In this document: positions 1-9,600 of the stretch, piece by piece
Numbering within the stretch: the first letter of the stretch is position 1
How the letters are laid out: each line of letters begins with the position of its first letter
NCBI GenBank assembly: GCA_041394845.1
Contig: JAWKHL010000001.1
Coordinates: 620,001 to 684,000, forward strand
Origin: JAHCHG01 sp041394845
Lineage (GTDB): Bacteria > Acidobacteriota > Blastocatellia > Pyrinomonadales > Pyrinomonadaceae
DNA length: 64,000 nt
Reading direction: 5' to 3'
Translations under genes and position numbers: made by a program
The notes under the pieces: model-generated
Told to the model about the DNA's origin: nothing
The model's input: only the letters and a program-made list of their open reading frames with translations
Database searches by the model: none

Positions 1-615
1 GCCGTTTCAGCTCAGAATGTTGAACGAAGGGCCGAAACGATCCGGAAAAACGATTCCGGAGATCTTTACATAACCGTCGGCGGAAAGGAGAAGATGGCCG
101 CCAGAAATATCATTGATGCCTGGATGATAAACGACGGAAAAGAAGTTTTGTATTCCGCTTCGGACGGTTCCGGAGGTTACGAAAACGAAGGTCAGTCGCT
201 GAGGATCTACGATGTCAAAACCGGCCGGGCGAAAAAGATAATGTCGCAGTATTATATGATCGAAGCGATCGCCGAAACCCGGCTTTCCGACGGGAAACTG
301 GCCCTCATCGTCAGAATGACCGACGGCGGGGCCGGAAACAACTACATTTCGGTGGTTGATCCGACCCGGGGCGAGGTGTTTTTCCGCCGGTTTGCCGAGG
401 TTCTCAAAGTCGAACGGGATCAAATGACTCTGGGGATTTTCGAGGAGGGTTCCTGGGATGATGATTACGAAAACCCGACCAAGGAATTTGAACGGGAAGG
501 GAATATTTTTCTCAAGTCCTCAAAACCGAAACACATCAAAACCGAAACCTTCGATCTGACCGCGATCTTGAAAAACAAGGTGATCAAAAACCCGAAGGAT
601 TACCGCGCGAATTGA
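1..615 (+). CDS. Secreted hypothetical protein, 5' end outside the window
   Basis: The frame is open from base 1, so the true start lies upstream. The first residues read AVSAQNVERRAE, which looks like the last part of a Sec signal peptide with cleavage after A-x-A, so probably only the signal peptide is missing. The remaining ~200 residues contain beta-strand-rich segments of the type seen in propeller blades (for example around LRIYDVKTGRAKKI and YISVVDPTRGEVFF) followed by an acidic and then basic C-terminus. I do not recognise a family. A strong hairpin terminator lies about 210 bases downstream. An in-frame ATG exists at 94, but coding continues upstream of it, so I do not take it as the start. 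Confidence 0.7.
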   Translation, partial: AVSAQNVERRAETIRKNDSGDLYITVGGKEKMAARNIIDAWMINDGKEVLYSASDGSGGYENEGQSLRIYDVKTGRAKKIMSQYYMIEAIAETRLSDGKLALIVRMTDGGAGNNYISVVDPTRGEVFFRRFAEVLKVERDQMTLGIFEEGSWDDDYENPTKEFEREGNIFLKSSKPKHIKTETFDLTAILKNKVIKNPKDYRAN

Positions 616-826
616 AGAAAATAGTGAGGCGAAAGGAGTTTTTACGCAATTTTTTGTTGAAAAGATGTTTATCGATAAAGCCCAAAGGGCCGAGCCGGCC
701 GGGGTTCTCGGCCCGATTCCCCGTCCGGCAGTTTGCTTCACACAGTTCGAAATGAGGTTGACTCACAACTTTTCAACTCTTATTTAGCCATAACCCTTTT
801 TTAATGAAATTTGGGGGGGGCAAAGA

Positions 827-880
827 AAACCCCGGACTCGTTTTGAACGCAAAAAAAACGGGTTCGGGTTTTTTCTTTTT
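827..880 (+). terminator. Rho-independent terminator downstream of the first gene
   Basis: Left arm 827-845 (AAAACCCCGGACTCGTTTT) pairs with right arm about 855-874 (AAAACGGGTTCGGGTTTT) with two G-U pairs and one bulge. A T-rich tract follows to 880. The 616-1007 gap holds this terminator and no gene that I can see. Confidence 0.75.
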
Positions 881-1007
881 GTAATGGAAATTCAGCAATT
901 TTTCTGTAACCTTTTTGGTTTTCCCGGCACTTTTAGTTGAAGGCCCGGAGCAGTTCCGTTTTTCCGGAAAGGGAAATTAAGGTCAAAATTTTTTTTGGAG
1001 GAATTTT

Positions 1008-1394
1008 ATGGATATTCAAGCCGCTTTACAAATAACGACGCCACAAACCGACAGACTTTGGTTTTACCTATATCTTTTTACGCGAACCAACACCCCAACC
1101 GTTCAAAGTTACCCGAATGGATGGTTGTGGGGAATCGGGATGAATGTTCCGTATCGGGGGGGATTATTCGGATATGGGATCGGATCGCATCGGATTATCT
1201 ATTGTATGGATTCTGCCGGTGAAGATACCATTTACGAACTGAATGGTAATTTCCCCTCCGGATGGGACTTCCCCTTTACTGAAAGAAACATGCAGAATCC
1301 GCCTTCGGGGGACGGTTATCTCAGGGTTACGGGAAGTTATCTGCCCCGGGGAAGAATCAATTGGCGATTGACTGATGTGAGGCGCATCGGTTAA
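1008..1394 (+). CDS. Small hypothetical protein (128 aa)
   Basis: The start is set by a good Shine-Dalgarno, GGAGG at 997-1001, six bases before ATG 1008. The protein is rich in aromatic residues, Gly and Pro (for example NGWLWGIGMN and GGLFGYGIGSH), with no signal peptide or membrane segment and no family I recognise. Its composition suggests a beta-rich single domain. It stands alone between a terminator and a convergent M23 gene. A second frame from a TTG at 995 is open to 1222 but has a poorer start and an abrupt end, so the 1008 frame is preferred. Whether the gene is expressed cannot be judged from sequence. Confidence 0.5.
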   Translation: MDIQAALQITTPQTDRLWFYLYLFTRTNTPTVQSYPNGWLWGIGMNVPYRGGLFGYGIGSHRIIYCMDSAGEDTIYELNGNFPSGWDFPFTERNMQNPPSGDGYLRVTGSYLPRGRINWRLTDVRRIG

Positions 1395-1505
1395 TTTCCG
1401 ATTTATTAAGAGAACCAAACGCCGAAGAATTAAAACACTACGGGAGCAGACATTTTCAATGGCAAAAACTCCTCCCACTCACCTTTATCCGTTTATCGGG
1501 TTTTT

Positions 1506-2132
1506 TCATCGCGCCGGATGCTGGTCGATAAAATCGGAAGGGTCGAGCCAGCCGGAATTTTCCGAACTGTAACCCGGCCCGGTTTTGTTCCACATCGGGC
1601 AATTTTCATCGCGCAGTTCGAAATGAAGATGACAAAGATAGGTTCCGCCGGCGTTTCCGACCGTTCCGATCTGCTGGCGTTTTTTAACTTCTCCTTCTTT
1701 GGTTAAGATCTTCTCCAGATGCCCATAAAGGGTTTGAAATTTCTGTCCGTCGGGCATCGTGTGTTCAATGATTATGACATTTCCCCAACCTTTCCCGGCG
1801 TCCGAGGCGTAGGTGATCAAACCGTCGGCGGCGGCAAAAACCGGCTCGCCGCAATCGGTGTTTCCGCCGGAATTCTTGTTCCAGTCCTCTCCCAGATGGT
1901 TGTTGACGGTGAAATCCTGGGCATTATACCAATCGTCCTTCCGGTCTTTGGCCTCGGTTACCGTTTCGCCGGGACCGACCGGATAAGCGAAACTTTCGGC
2001 TTTTATTCGGTTTTGATTATTGACTGTTTCGGGTCCGGGATTTGTCCGGGCCATTTCCTTCCGGCAGGAAACGACCGGCAAAAAAAGCAATCCGTTTAGA
2101 AGGATGACCCCGAGTTTTTTGAGGCTGTTCAT
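1506..2132 (-). CDS. M23 family metallopeptidase, lipoprotein
   Basis: LytM/M23 zinc endopeptidase-type domain, expected to act on peptidoglycan peptide bridges or as a LytM regulator in the periplasm. The zinc-site motifs are visible: H-x(3)-D in NHLGEDW and the HxH motif in CHLHFEL, with the usual YGHL in between. I chose the start at 2132, where the protein opens with MNSLKKLGVILLNGLLFLPV ending in VVSC, a lipoprotein signal peptide. The longer frame upstream to 2240 adds a non-signal-like N-terminus. The length of about 208 residues is normal for a single-domain M23 lipoprotein. It is transcribed away from dapA, so the two share the 334-base region 2133-2466. Confidence 0.85.
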   Translation of the reverse strand: MNSLKKLGVILLNGLLFLPVVSCRKEMARTNPGPETVNNQNRIKAESFAYPVGPGETVTEAKDRKDDWYNAQDFTVNNHLGEDWNKNSGGNTDCGEPVFAAADGLITYASDAGKGWGNVIIIEHTMPDGQKFQTLYGHLEKILTKEGEVKKRQQIGTVGNAGGTYLCHLHFELRDENCPMWNKTGPGYSSENSGWLDPSDFIDQHPAR

Positions 2133-2402
2133 AAGTTGTGGTTGGCCAAACGTCAATGATAAATCCTTTATCCGGCGAAAACCGGCAAATAACAATTTAC
2201 TATTAAACCTTATCAAACTCCTACCCAACTGGACGATCAAAAAGGGCGAGTCGAAAAGATGATCTTTCCGGGCGAAAAAGATCTGATGCCGACGAACGGC
2301 AACTTGACCGTTCCGCCGATGTTTCGGATCTGAAAACGGTTTTGGGGAATTGGAATAAAATACTCGCCGAAAAACCGTTAAATAATAACCCGCTTCGACC
2401 GA

Positions 2403-2432
2403 TTGTTAAAGTTTTTTCAGTTTGGTTACAAT
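2403..2432 (+). promoter_or_regulatory. Predicted sigma70-type promoter for dapA-dapD
   Basis: TTGTTA at 2403-2408 and TACAAT at 2427-2432 are separated by 18 bases, and lie 35 bases before the dapA ATG. A GAGGA element at 2448-2452 is the only Shine-Dalgarno candidate and is rather far from the start. Nothing else was recognised in 2133-2466. Confidence 0.5.
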
Positions 2433-2466
2433 AGGCATAATTTTTTCGAGGATCAGATAAATTATT

Positions 2467-3369
2467 ATGACGATGAAAATTGACTGGATGCGGGGTTGTG
2501 CGACTGCCCTGGTTACGCCGTTTAAGAAAGACGGTTCGATCGACGAGGAATGTTACCGTTCGCTGGTCGAAAGACAGATCAAAAACGGGGTCAGACTGCT
2601 CGTCCCGTGCGGAACCACCGGCGAGAGCGCCACCATGAGCGAGGACGAACGCCTCGTGGTGATCAAACTGACGGTCGAGGTCGCCCGAAAGAAAAAGGCC
2701 CGCGTCATCGCCGGAACGGGAAGCAACAATACGGCGGCGACCATCGATTTTACCCGAAAGGCAAGAGAACTCGGCGTCGATGCCGCGCTTATCGTCGGAC
2801 CGTACTACAACAAACCGACTCAAGATGGGCTTTACGCTCATTTCGGCGAGATCGCCAAATCGGTCAAGGATCTTCCGATCATGGTCTACAACGTTCCGGG
2901 CCGGACCTCGAACAACATCTCGGCCGCCACGCAGGTCCGGCTGGCCAACGATTTTCCCAACATCGTGGCAACCAAGGAGGCTTCGGGGAACTTTTCGCAA
3001 ATAATGCAGATAATCCGCGACCGGCCCCGAAATTTCCGCGTCTTTTCCGGCGACGATATGACCACACTGGCCCTGATCGGGGTCGGCGGCGACGGTCTGG
3101 TTTCGGTCTGCGCCAACGAGATTCCGAAAGAAACCTCGCAGATGGTCAATTCCGCGCTCGACGGCGGATTTTCCCGCGCGCGGCGGATTCATTACAAGAT
3201 TCTCGAACTGATGGAGGCCAATTTCATGGAGGCCAGCCCGGCTCCCTGCAAATTCGTAATGAAGGAGATGGGGCTTTTGGAAGACAATATCCGCCTCCCA
3301 CTTGTCCCGGCAACGGACGGGGCGCGGAAAAAACTGAGGGAAATTTTAAAACGAACCCAAGGGAAATAA
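2467..3369 (+). CDS. dapA: 4-hydroxy-tetrahydrodipicolinate synthase
   Basis: Condenses pyruvate with L-aspartate semialdehyde, the first committed step of the DAP/lysine pathway in the cytoplasm. The (beta/alpha)8 fold motifs are all present: GTTGE (residues 49-53) for pyruvate binding, YNVPGR with the catalytic tyrosine at 141, and the Schiff-base lysine K170 in ATKEAS. The length of 300 residues is typical. ATG at 2467 is followed by a second in-frame ATG at 2473, and either could be the start. dapD begins 40 bases downstream on the same strand, so the two are probably one transcript. asd, whose product is the substrate, lies 11 kb further on beyond the AAA+ genes. Confidence 0.95.
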   Translation: MTMKIDWMRGCATALVTPFKKDGSIDEECYRSLVERQIKNGVRLLVPCGTTGESATMSEDERLVVIKLTVEVARKKKARVIAGTGSNNTAATIDFTRKARELGVDAALIVGPYYNKPTQDGLYAHFGEIAKSVKDLPIMVYNVPGRTSNNISAATQVRLANDFPNIVATKEASGNFSQIMQIIRDRPRNFRVFSGDDMTTLALIGVGGDGLVSVCANEIPKETSQMVNSALDGGFSRARRIHYKILELMEANFMEASPAPCKFVMKEMGLLEDNIRLPLVPATDGARKKLREILKRTQGK

Positions 3370-3409
3370 AACACCGGGGAGTTTTGTCCCCCCCAAATAA
3401 CAGAACAAA

Positions 3410-4240
3410 ATGAGCCTACAGGAACAAATCGAAAATTTAATTACCAAAACTGAATATACGGCCGATGACCGCAAGATCTTTGAGGATTTCAAGGAGGCTT
3501 TGAGACGGGGACGGATCCGCGCGGCCGAGCGGGATGCAGAAGGGAACTGGGTTACAAACGCCTGGGTCAAGAGCGGAATCCTGCTCGGTTTTAGAATGGG
3601 GGAGATGGTCGAAATGTCGAAAGAAGGCGAATCGTTTCAGTTTTTCGACAAGGACACCTACCCTTTGCGGCCGATGTCGCTTGAGGATCGGATCAGGATC
3701 GTTCCCGGCGGTTCGACCATCCGCGACGGTTCCTTTGTCGCGCCGGGGGTCGTCTGTATGCCGCCCTGTTACATCAATGTCGGAGCCTTCGTCGATGAGG
3801 GAACGATGGTCGATTCGCACGCTCTGGTCGGTAGCTGTGCCCAGATCGGCAAACGGGTCCACATCTCGGCGGCGGCTCAGATCGGGGGCGTTCTCGAACC
3901 GGTCAACGCCAATCCGGTCGTCATCGAGGACGACTGTTTGATCGGCGGAAACACCGGCGTTTACGAGGGCGTCATCGTCCGCGAAAGATCGGTTCTGGCT
4001 TCCGGCGTGATCCTGACCCGTTCGACTCCGGTTTTCGATCTGGCCAATGAACGGGTCTTGAAATCCGACGGCTCAAAACCTCTTGAAATTCCGGCCGGAG
4101 CGGTCGTCGTTCAGGGCGCGCGTCAGATCACCACCGATTTCGGCCGGGAAAACGGCCTGTCGCTCTACGCCCCCGTGATCGTCAAATACCGCGACGAGCG
4201 CACCGATGCGGCCACCCGGCTTGAGGATTATTTGCGGTAG
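3410..4240 (+). CDS. dapD: 2,3,4,5-tetrahydropyridine-2,6-dicarboxylate N-succinyltransferase
   Basis: Succinylates tetrahydrodipicolinate using succinyl-CoA, which commits the cell to the succinylase branch of DAP synthesis. The 276-residue protein has the N-terminal helical domain (about residues 1-100) followed by left-handed beta-helix hexapeptide repeats (for example VVCMPPCYINVGAFVDEG, HISAAAQIGG, VVIEDDCLIGGNTGV), then the C-terminal strand region. Length and repeat order match the family. It is probably co-transcribed with dapA. No clear Shine-Dalgarno precedes ATG 3410. The succinylase route needs an aminotransferase (DapC) and a desuccinylase (DapE); a class I aminotransferase is encoded at 13474, and dapE is not in the window. 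Confidence 0.95.
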   Translation: MSLQEQIENLITKTEYTADDRKIFEDFKEALRRGRIRAAERDAEGNWVTNAWVKSGILLGFRMGEMVEMSKEGESFQFFDKDTYPLRPMSLEDRIRIVPGGSTIRDGSFVAPGVVCMPPCYINVGAFVDEGTMVDSHALVGSCAQIGKRVHISAAAQIGGVLEPVNANPVVIEDDCLIGGNTGVYEGVIVRERSVLASGVILTRSTPVFDLANERVLKSDGSKPLEIPAGAVVVQGARQITTDFGRENGLSLYAPVIVKYRDERTDAATRLEDYLR

Positions 4241-4272
4241 GTCTTCGTCAAATTTTGACAAAAAATCCCGGA

Positions 4273-6621
4273 CTAATCCCGAACGAATCCGATTTCCTTC
4301 CCCTCGGAAAAAACGGCCGAAACCGTGCAGTTTTCGACCGAGGGGTCGGCCAAGAGAAACTTCGCCAACGGCGCGGTCAGAAGGGTTTCGATCGTCCTTT
4401 GCAGGGGCCGGGCGCCGTAGCGGGGGTCAAAGCCTTTCCGGGCCAGATAGGTGATGACTTCGGGGGAACAAACCAGTTCGATGTTTTTTTCGGCCAGTCC
4501 CTCGCGGCGGGCCATGGAGCGGATCTCCTTTTCGGTGATCCGAAGCAGAGATTCGCGCCCGAGCGGGCGGAACTGGACGACCGAATCGATCCGGTTGAAA
4601 AATTCGGGCCGGAAAAACTCCCGGATCTCCTTCAGGTTCGAGGCCACCTCCTGTTCGCCGAAACCGATGTCGCCGCGGGCGAATCTTTCGGCTCCGAGGT
4701 TGGAGGTCATGATGACGACGGTCGAGGTGAAATTCGTCACCCGCCCGAAACGGTCGGTCAAACGCCCCTCGTCAAAAAGCCCCAAAAGAACGTCGAAAAC
4801 CTGCGGGTCAGATTTCTCCACCTCGTCGAAAAGCACGACGCTGAAAGGATTTTCCCGGACATTTCGGATCAGTTCCGACGGATCGCCGTCGGGCGCGGTC
4901 AAAAGCCTGGCCGCCGATCCCCCGGTTGAATATTCGCTCATATCGACCCTGACGATCTTTTCCTTCCGCTCCTCCGCCTCGCCGAAAAAGAAACGCGAGA
5001 GACTTTTTGCCAGTTCGGTTTTGCCGACCCCGGTCGGTCCGGCGAAAAGCAAAACCCCGAGCGGCCGGTTCCGATCATTTAGCCCGGCTTTAAAAGTCGT
5101 AACAACTCCGGCCACCTGCCGGCAGGCTTCCGGCTGGCCGATCACCTGCCCGGAAAACCCGTTGACGACATCCTCAAATTCGAGCGTTATCTCGTCCCGC
5201 AGAAACAGTTCGGGAAGCCCGGTCAAACCGATAAAACTTTTGATGACATCTTCTTCGCCGATCTCATTCGGGCGGGCTTTCTGTCCGCCCTTTTCAAACA
5301 GGTCGATGAGAAAACGGGGCGTCCGGCCGGGAAATTTTTGATAGGGCATAAAGCGCGAGAAAAGCAGGTAAACGAGTTTTATCGCCCCGGCGGAATACTC
5401 CGTTTGAAAATTCCGGGCCTGCATGTCGGCGATCTTGGTGAGGACGCTTAAGGCCTCTTCGGCGGTGAAATCTGGAAGCCGGAAAACCTGAAAACGTTCG
5501 ACGAAGGCCGGGAGCAGACGGCGGCAGGCGTCCAATTCGGCGGGCGTCGCCTCGCAAACCAACCTCAGTTCGCCCCTTTGAAGATAGGGGATCAGGAAAG
5601 CCGCCAGACTCTCGTTCGGTTCGCTCCCGCCGTAACGGATCAGATCCAGAAGGTTTTCGGCGCAAAGGACGCCTTCGATATTGTTCAGTTCGGCGATGAT
5701 CTCTTCGAGTCTTTCCTGCCATTGACCGAGATACATCATTCCCGCGATCAGCCGGCCGCCGTTGGTTTGCCAGTAGCGGTTCGGGGGATTTTTCTCCTCC
5801 CATTCCTCAACCTCGACCTTTTCGTTTTGCAGATCCCTTTCGATCCGCCGGACGGCCTCGGTCAAAACGGTCGTTTTCCCGATCCCGCTTTCCCCCAGAA
5901 CAATGACGCTGGCCCTTTCTCCGGCCAGTCTCCGAACCAGATCTTCCACCACCGATTCGCGTTCGTAGGCCGGGGTGATCTTTCGTTTGAAGTATTTGGC
6001 TCCGAGCGGATCGGCCACCATTTCCAGATTTTTGATGTCTTTGAAGATCTCCGCCTTCTTTACCTTTCGGCGGATCTGAAAGGTGATTTCCTCCAGAATG
6101 AATTCCTTCGGCGGAAGATATTGGGACAAACCGAGCGGGGATTTTCCCCTGAGTTCCTCCTTGACCTTCAACTGAACCAGATTCTTCAGTTCGGTTTCCC
6201 GGTTAAAGATAAATTCGAGGTCAAACAGCGGGAGACACCCGTAATAATCGCCGTTCTCCGTTTTCCAGTAAACGCAGGCGACGCGCAAGGGGACGGCCTC
6301 CGGCGCGGTGAAGGTCCTCTTTTTTGGGGGGCGCCGCCGTTTTTTTTCATTGTCCCGGTTTTCCTTTGATTTGATCTCGAACTCGGGACGGAGTTCGACC
6401 CGAAACTCCATCAATTTGGCCTCGGAATATTCCGGCGGTTCGCGCCAGTATTCCTCTTCAAAAAGCCACCGGAGATATTCCCTGACCTCGGAGACGGCCC
6501 TTTCTTTTTTTGAATTAAAGGCCGCCGGTGGAAAATATTCCCCCTGACCGGTGATGGCCATGGCGGTAAAAGAACCGCCGAGATCCTGCCAGATCAAAAT
6601 TGGTACCCGCGCTGTCGCCAT
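4273..6621 (-). CDS. Clp-like double AAA+ ATPase with degenerate D1 (third of trio)
   Basis: 782-residue ClpA/ClpC-like protein. Residues 1-215 form an N-terminal region unlike the Clp N-domain. D1 has Walker A GESGIGKT (243-250) and pore-type motif GMMYLGQW (294-301), but the Walker B site reads LCAENL (319-324) without the catalytic Asp-Glu pair. The small D1 part has FPGRTPRFL in place of the usual LPDKAIDLIDEA. D2 is intact: Walker A GPTGVGKT (528-535), Walker B LFDE (597-600), sensor-1 Asn641, arginine finger R677 in FFNRID, sensor-2 GAR (736-738). The D2 pore loop GYVG is absent: the loop is several residues shorter (APDGDPSELI). IGF (652-654) sits where ClpA/ClpX-type unfoldases carry the ClpP-docking tripeptide. 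There is no ClpB middle domain. AAGGA precedes the ATG. The gap from the upstream paralogue is 43 bases. Unlike the other two, it ends after the D2 small domain. Confidence 0.85.
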   Translation of the reverse strand: MATARVPILIWQDLGGSFTAMAITGQGEYFPPAAFNSKKERAVSEVREYLRWLFEEEYWREPPEYSEAKLMEFRVELRPEFEIKSKENRDNEKKRRRPPKKRTFTAPEAVPLRVACVYWKTENGDYYGCLPLFDLEFIFNRETELKNLVQLKVKEELRGKSPLGLSQYLPPKEFILEEITFQIRRKVKKAEIFKDIKNLEMVADPLGAKYFKRKITPAYERESVVEDLVRRLAGERASVIVLGESGIGKTTVLTEAVRRIERDLQNEKVEVEEWEEKNPPNRYWQTNGGRLIAGMMYLGQWQERLEEIIAELNNIEGVLCAENLLDLIRYGGSEPNESLAAFLIPYLQRGELRLVCEATPAELDACRRLLPAFVERFQVFRLPDFTAEEALSVLTKIADMQARNFQTEYSAGAIKLVYLLFSRFMPYQKFPGRTPRFLIDLFEKGGQKARPNEIGEEDVIKSFIGLTGLPELFLRDEITLEFEDVVNGFSGQVIGQPEACRQVAGVVTTFKAGLNDRNRPLGVLLFAGPTGVGKTELAKSLSRFFFGEAEERKEKIVRVDMSEYSTGGSAARLLTAPDGDPSELIRNVRENPFSVVLFDEVEKSDPQVFDVLLGLFDEGRLTDRFGRVTNFTSTVVIMTSNLGAERFARGDIGFGEQEVASNLKEIREFFRPEFFNRIDSVVQFRPLGRESLLRITEKEIRSMARREGLAEKNIELVCSPEVITYLARKGFDPRYGARPLQRTIETLLTAPLAKFLLADPSVENCTVSAVFSEGKEIGFVRD

Positions 6622-6664
6622 AAGATTTCCTTCAGATCAAATAATGTCCCGCTCCCCCTTACTT

Positions 6665-9600
6665 TCAGGAAAAAAACTCCGCCGGCATCGGAAGACCCGC
6701 CAGGATAAAGGTTCGAAGTTCGCGAAAGGTCAGATCTTCTCTGGTGATCAGACCGGAGCGGAAATCGAGAACCGTTCCCCGTTCGTTTGAGATCCGGACG
6801 ACCGAAAAATCATTTTCGACCTTTTGCCTTTGGTGGCCCTCGTATAATTTCGGGAGATCGCCCGAACCGGCCGTTTCGGGCAACTCCAAAACATCCAGTT
6901 CAACGGCGGTAAAATCGCCGCGTTTGTTGACGAAAACGTGATTTCCCGTTTCGCCCCGGATCAGATCGGCGGCGAACAGTCCCTCAAGCCGGAGAAAGAC
7001 CTGAAAATAATCTCCCGGCAGTTCGTTCGGTTGGGGGATTTCGGCTTTCAATCCCAATTCACCGGCCAGAAGCCTCCGGTAGGTTTCAATCAACGGGGGG
7101 ATGTTCTCCCGCCCGAAGTAAACATCGGCCGAACGGAAAACGAGCAGGCACCGGGAATCGAGGGGCTTTTCGACGTTCTCGACCAGAATTTGCAGAAGTG
7201 CCGTTTCCCGCCAGATGTCCTGAACGTAATCGGCGGCGGCTTCGCCGAAATCGGGATTTTCCAGAGCCAGATTCTTTATTTTATTGGACAGGTTGGTCCC
7301 GGCCAAAAAACGGTTGAGATCGATCTCCGTTCCGCTCAGCGTGACGATCCGGCGGGAATCTTTCCGGGTTTTGGGGGGGCGGTTTTGGGTCGGGGTTTCC
7401 CTCCAGTTGTCGGCCCGTTCGATCATTCTTTCGATCCGTTTGACGTATTCGCGGATGAGGAAGAATTTGGCCTGGGCCGGGTCTTCGGGGTCGATCTCGC
7501 CCGGCGGTCGGAGACCTTCGACCTCGGCCTCGATCCGGTCGAGAACGTCCTCGATCCGGTCGATCTGTCCGTGAACGTCGGAAAAATCGCCCGTTTGCCA
7601 GACGCTTTTCTCCGGGGCAAATGGTTTGATCTCTTCGACCTGAGTGTGAAAATCATCTTCCGAACGCGAGATCTTGATGAGGATCGGAACGCTTGTTTCG
7701 AGGGCGGCCAGCCGAACCGCGACCGGTTGGATCAGGTTTCGTTCGATGGCCCGTTTGAGCGCGCGGGCGCCGAGTTCCGGGTTGTAACCCTCATCGACGA
7801 TCCGTTCGAGCGCCGAGGGTTCGAGTTCGATCCGGCAATTCCGGCGGGCGAAACCCTCGCGGGCGAAAACCCTCTGGAGTTGAAGCCGGGCGATCCTGCC
7901 GACCTCCTCGCGGCTGAGGTTTTCGAACGGGATGATCTTGTCGAGCCGGTTGAAGAATTCGGGGCGGAAAAACTTTTCGGCCGCCTGTCGGTAGATGCTG
8001 GCGTTCGATTCGTTGGTTTCGCGAAAACCGAGTTTGATGTTGGCTTCGCGGGTTCCGAGGTTCGAGGTGAGGATGATGATGGCGTTGGAGAAATCGGATG
8101 TCCGGCCGAAGGCGTCCGTCAAACGACCCTCGCCCAGGACCTGCAACAGAAGGTTGAAAACGTCCGGGTGGGCCTTTTCGATCTCGTCGAGCAGGACGAC
8201 CGAAAACGGCTGGCGGCGGATGGCTCCGGTCAAAAGACCCTCGGGTTGATCGAAGGTGCCGACCAGCCGGGCGACGTCAAACGGGGAGACGAATTCGTTC
8301 ATATCGAAGCGGAGAAGTTTTTCCTCATCGCCGTAGAGATAATCGGCGATCTGTTTGGCGGCCTCGGTTTTGCCGACCCCGGTTGCTCCCAGAAACAAAA
8401 AGGAGGCCAGCGGGCGGCCCGGATCATTGAGCCTCGCCTTGGCGACCGAGATGACATCGGCGGCCGCTTCGACGGCCGGTTTCTGACCGATCAGGCCGGC
8501 CGAGATCTTTTGGGTGATCTCGGTTTTCTCAAGTTTTTCGCCGTCATCCAAAAAAGCCACCCGAAGCCCGCTTTTGGCTTCGAATTCGCGAAGAACATCC
8601 CCTCGGGTGATCTCGCGGTTTTGAAATTTGTTGGAGATCTGTTTGAGAAAACCGGCCGCTTTGCCGGGAAAGGACACCTCGCGGTTGTAACGCCGCTGGA
8701 GATCGAGGGCCGTCGGCAGAACGTCTAGGGCGAAACTCGTGTTGAATCTGTGTTCGGCCTCGCGGCGAACGGCCATGGCGATCCGGAGGGTTTCGTCGTC
8801 GTTGGTTTCCCGGAGCCGAAAAACGTGGAACAGTTCGGCGAAACCGCGGTCTTTTTCCTTGAGAACGCGAAACGTCTCGGGAGTTATCTCACCGAGAGCG
8901 CGAACGTCGCGCCTTTCGAGATGGGGTTTTAACACCTGAGCCACATTGAGATCGCTTCCGGCGCTGATGCCGGCGAAATGCAAACCCAGAAGGTCGTCGA
9001 AATAGAGCAGATGCTCGAGTTTTTGGGCAGTTTTCAAGATGGCGATCAGACGGTTTTCCCATTGCCCGACAAAAGACATCCCCGAGATCAGTCTTTGGGG
9101 CGAAATGAGCCAGGTCAGTTTTTTCCCCGAACCTTTGTTTTTCCGGCGTTTCAGGGTTTGAAAAACATATTCGTGGATGAGATTGGTTTTCCCGACCTGA
9201 TTTGATCCGACGATGACGACCGGGCGTTTGTCCGGGGAATTCAAGAGCCGGGTCAATTCCCGCAGTTCCACGCTCCGGCCGATGGCCCGTTCCAGATCGT
9301 CCGGGTAAAGCGCGTCAAGATTCCGGCCGACCCGCCTCAATTCATTTCTTCCGTCCAGTTCGGCATCCCCGCCGAGAAGGGCGAAAAGATTGGCCTTTTC
9401 CGCCTCGTGTTTTTGCGGCAGTTGGATGTTCAGATCGAGACTGGTGACGAAGGCCCGGCCCGAAAAAGTATGATTGGCCGGATTGTGAACTCCTTTCCCG
9501 TCGCGCCGTTCAAGATGCCGGAAATGCTCGGTGAAAACCTCGACCGCGCGGGTGTGAAGATCCTCCCCGCGCTCCAGTTCAAACCAGACCCCGGACAGAT

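Noticed and set aside
995..1222. Alternative frame from TTG 995
   Set aside because: The ATG at 1008 has a well-placed GGAGG; the 995 frame overlaps that Shine-Dalgarno and ends early.
6938..8728. Long open frame (596 codons) on the plus strand opposite the second AAA+ gene
   Set aside because: It lies wholly antisense to a well-supported gene, has no family motif and a composition rich in Gly, Phe and Asp that mirrors the sense codons. Similar antisense frames occur opposite the other GC-rich genes.
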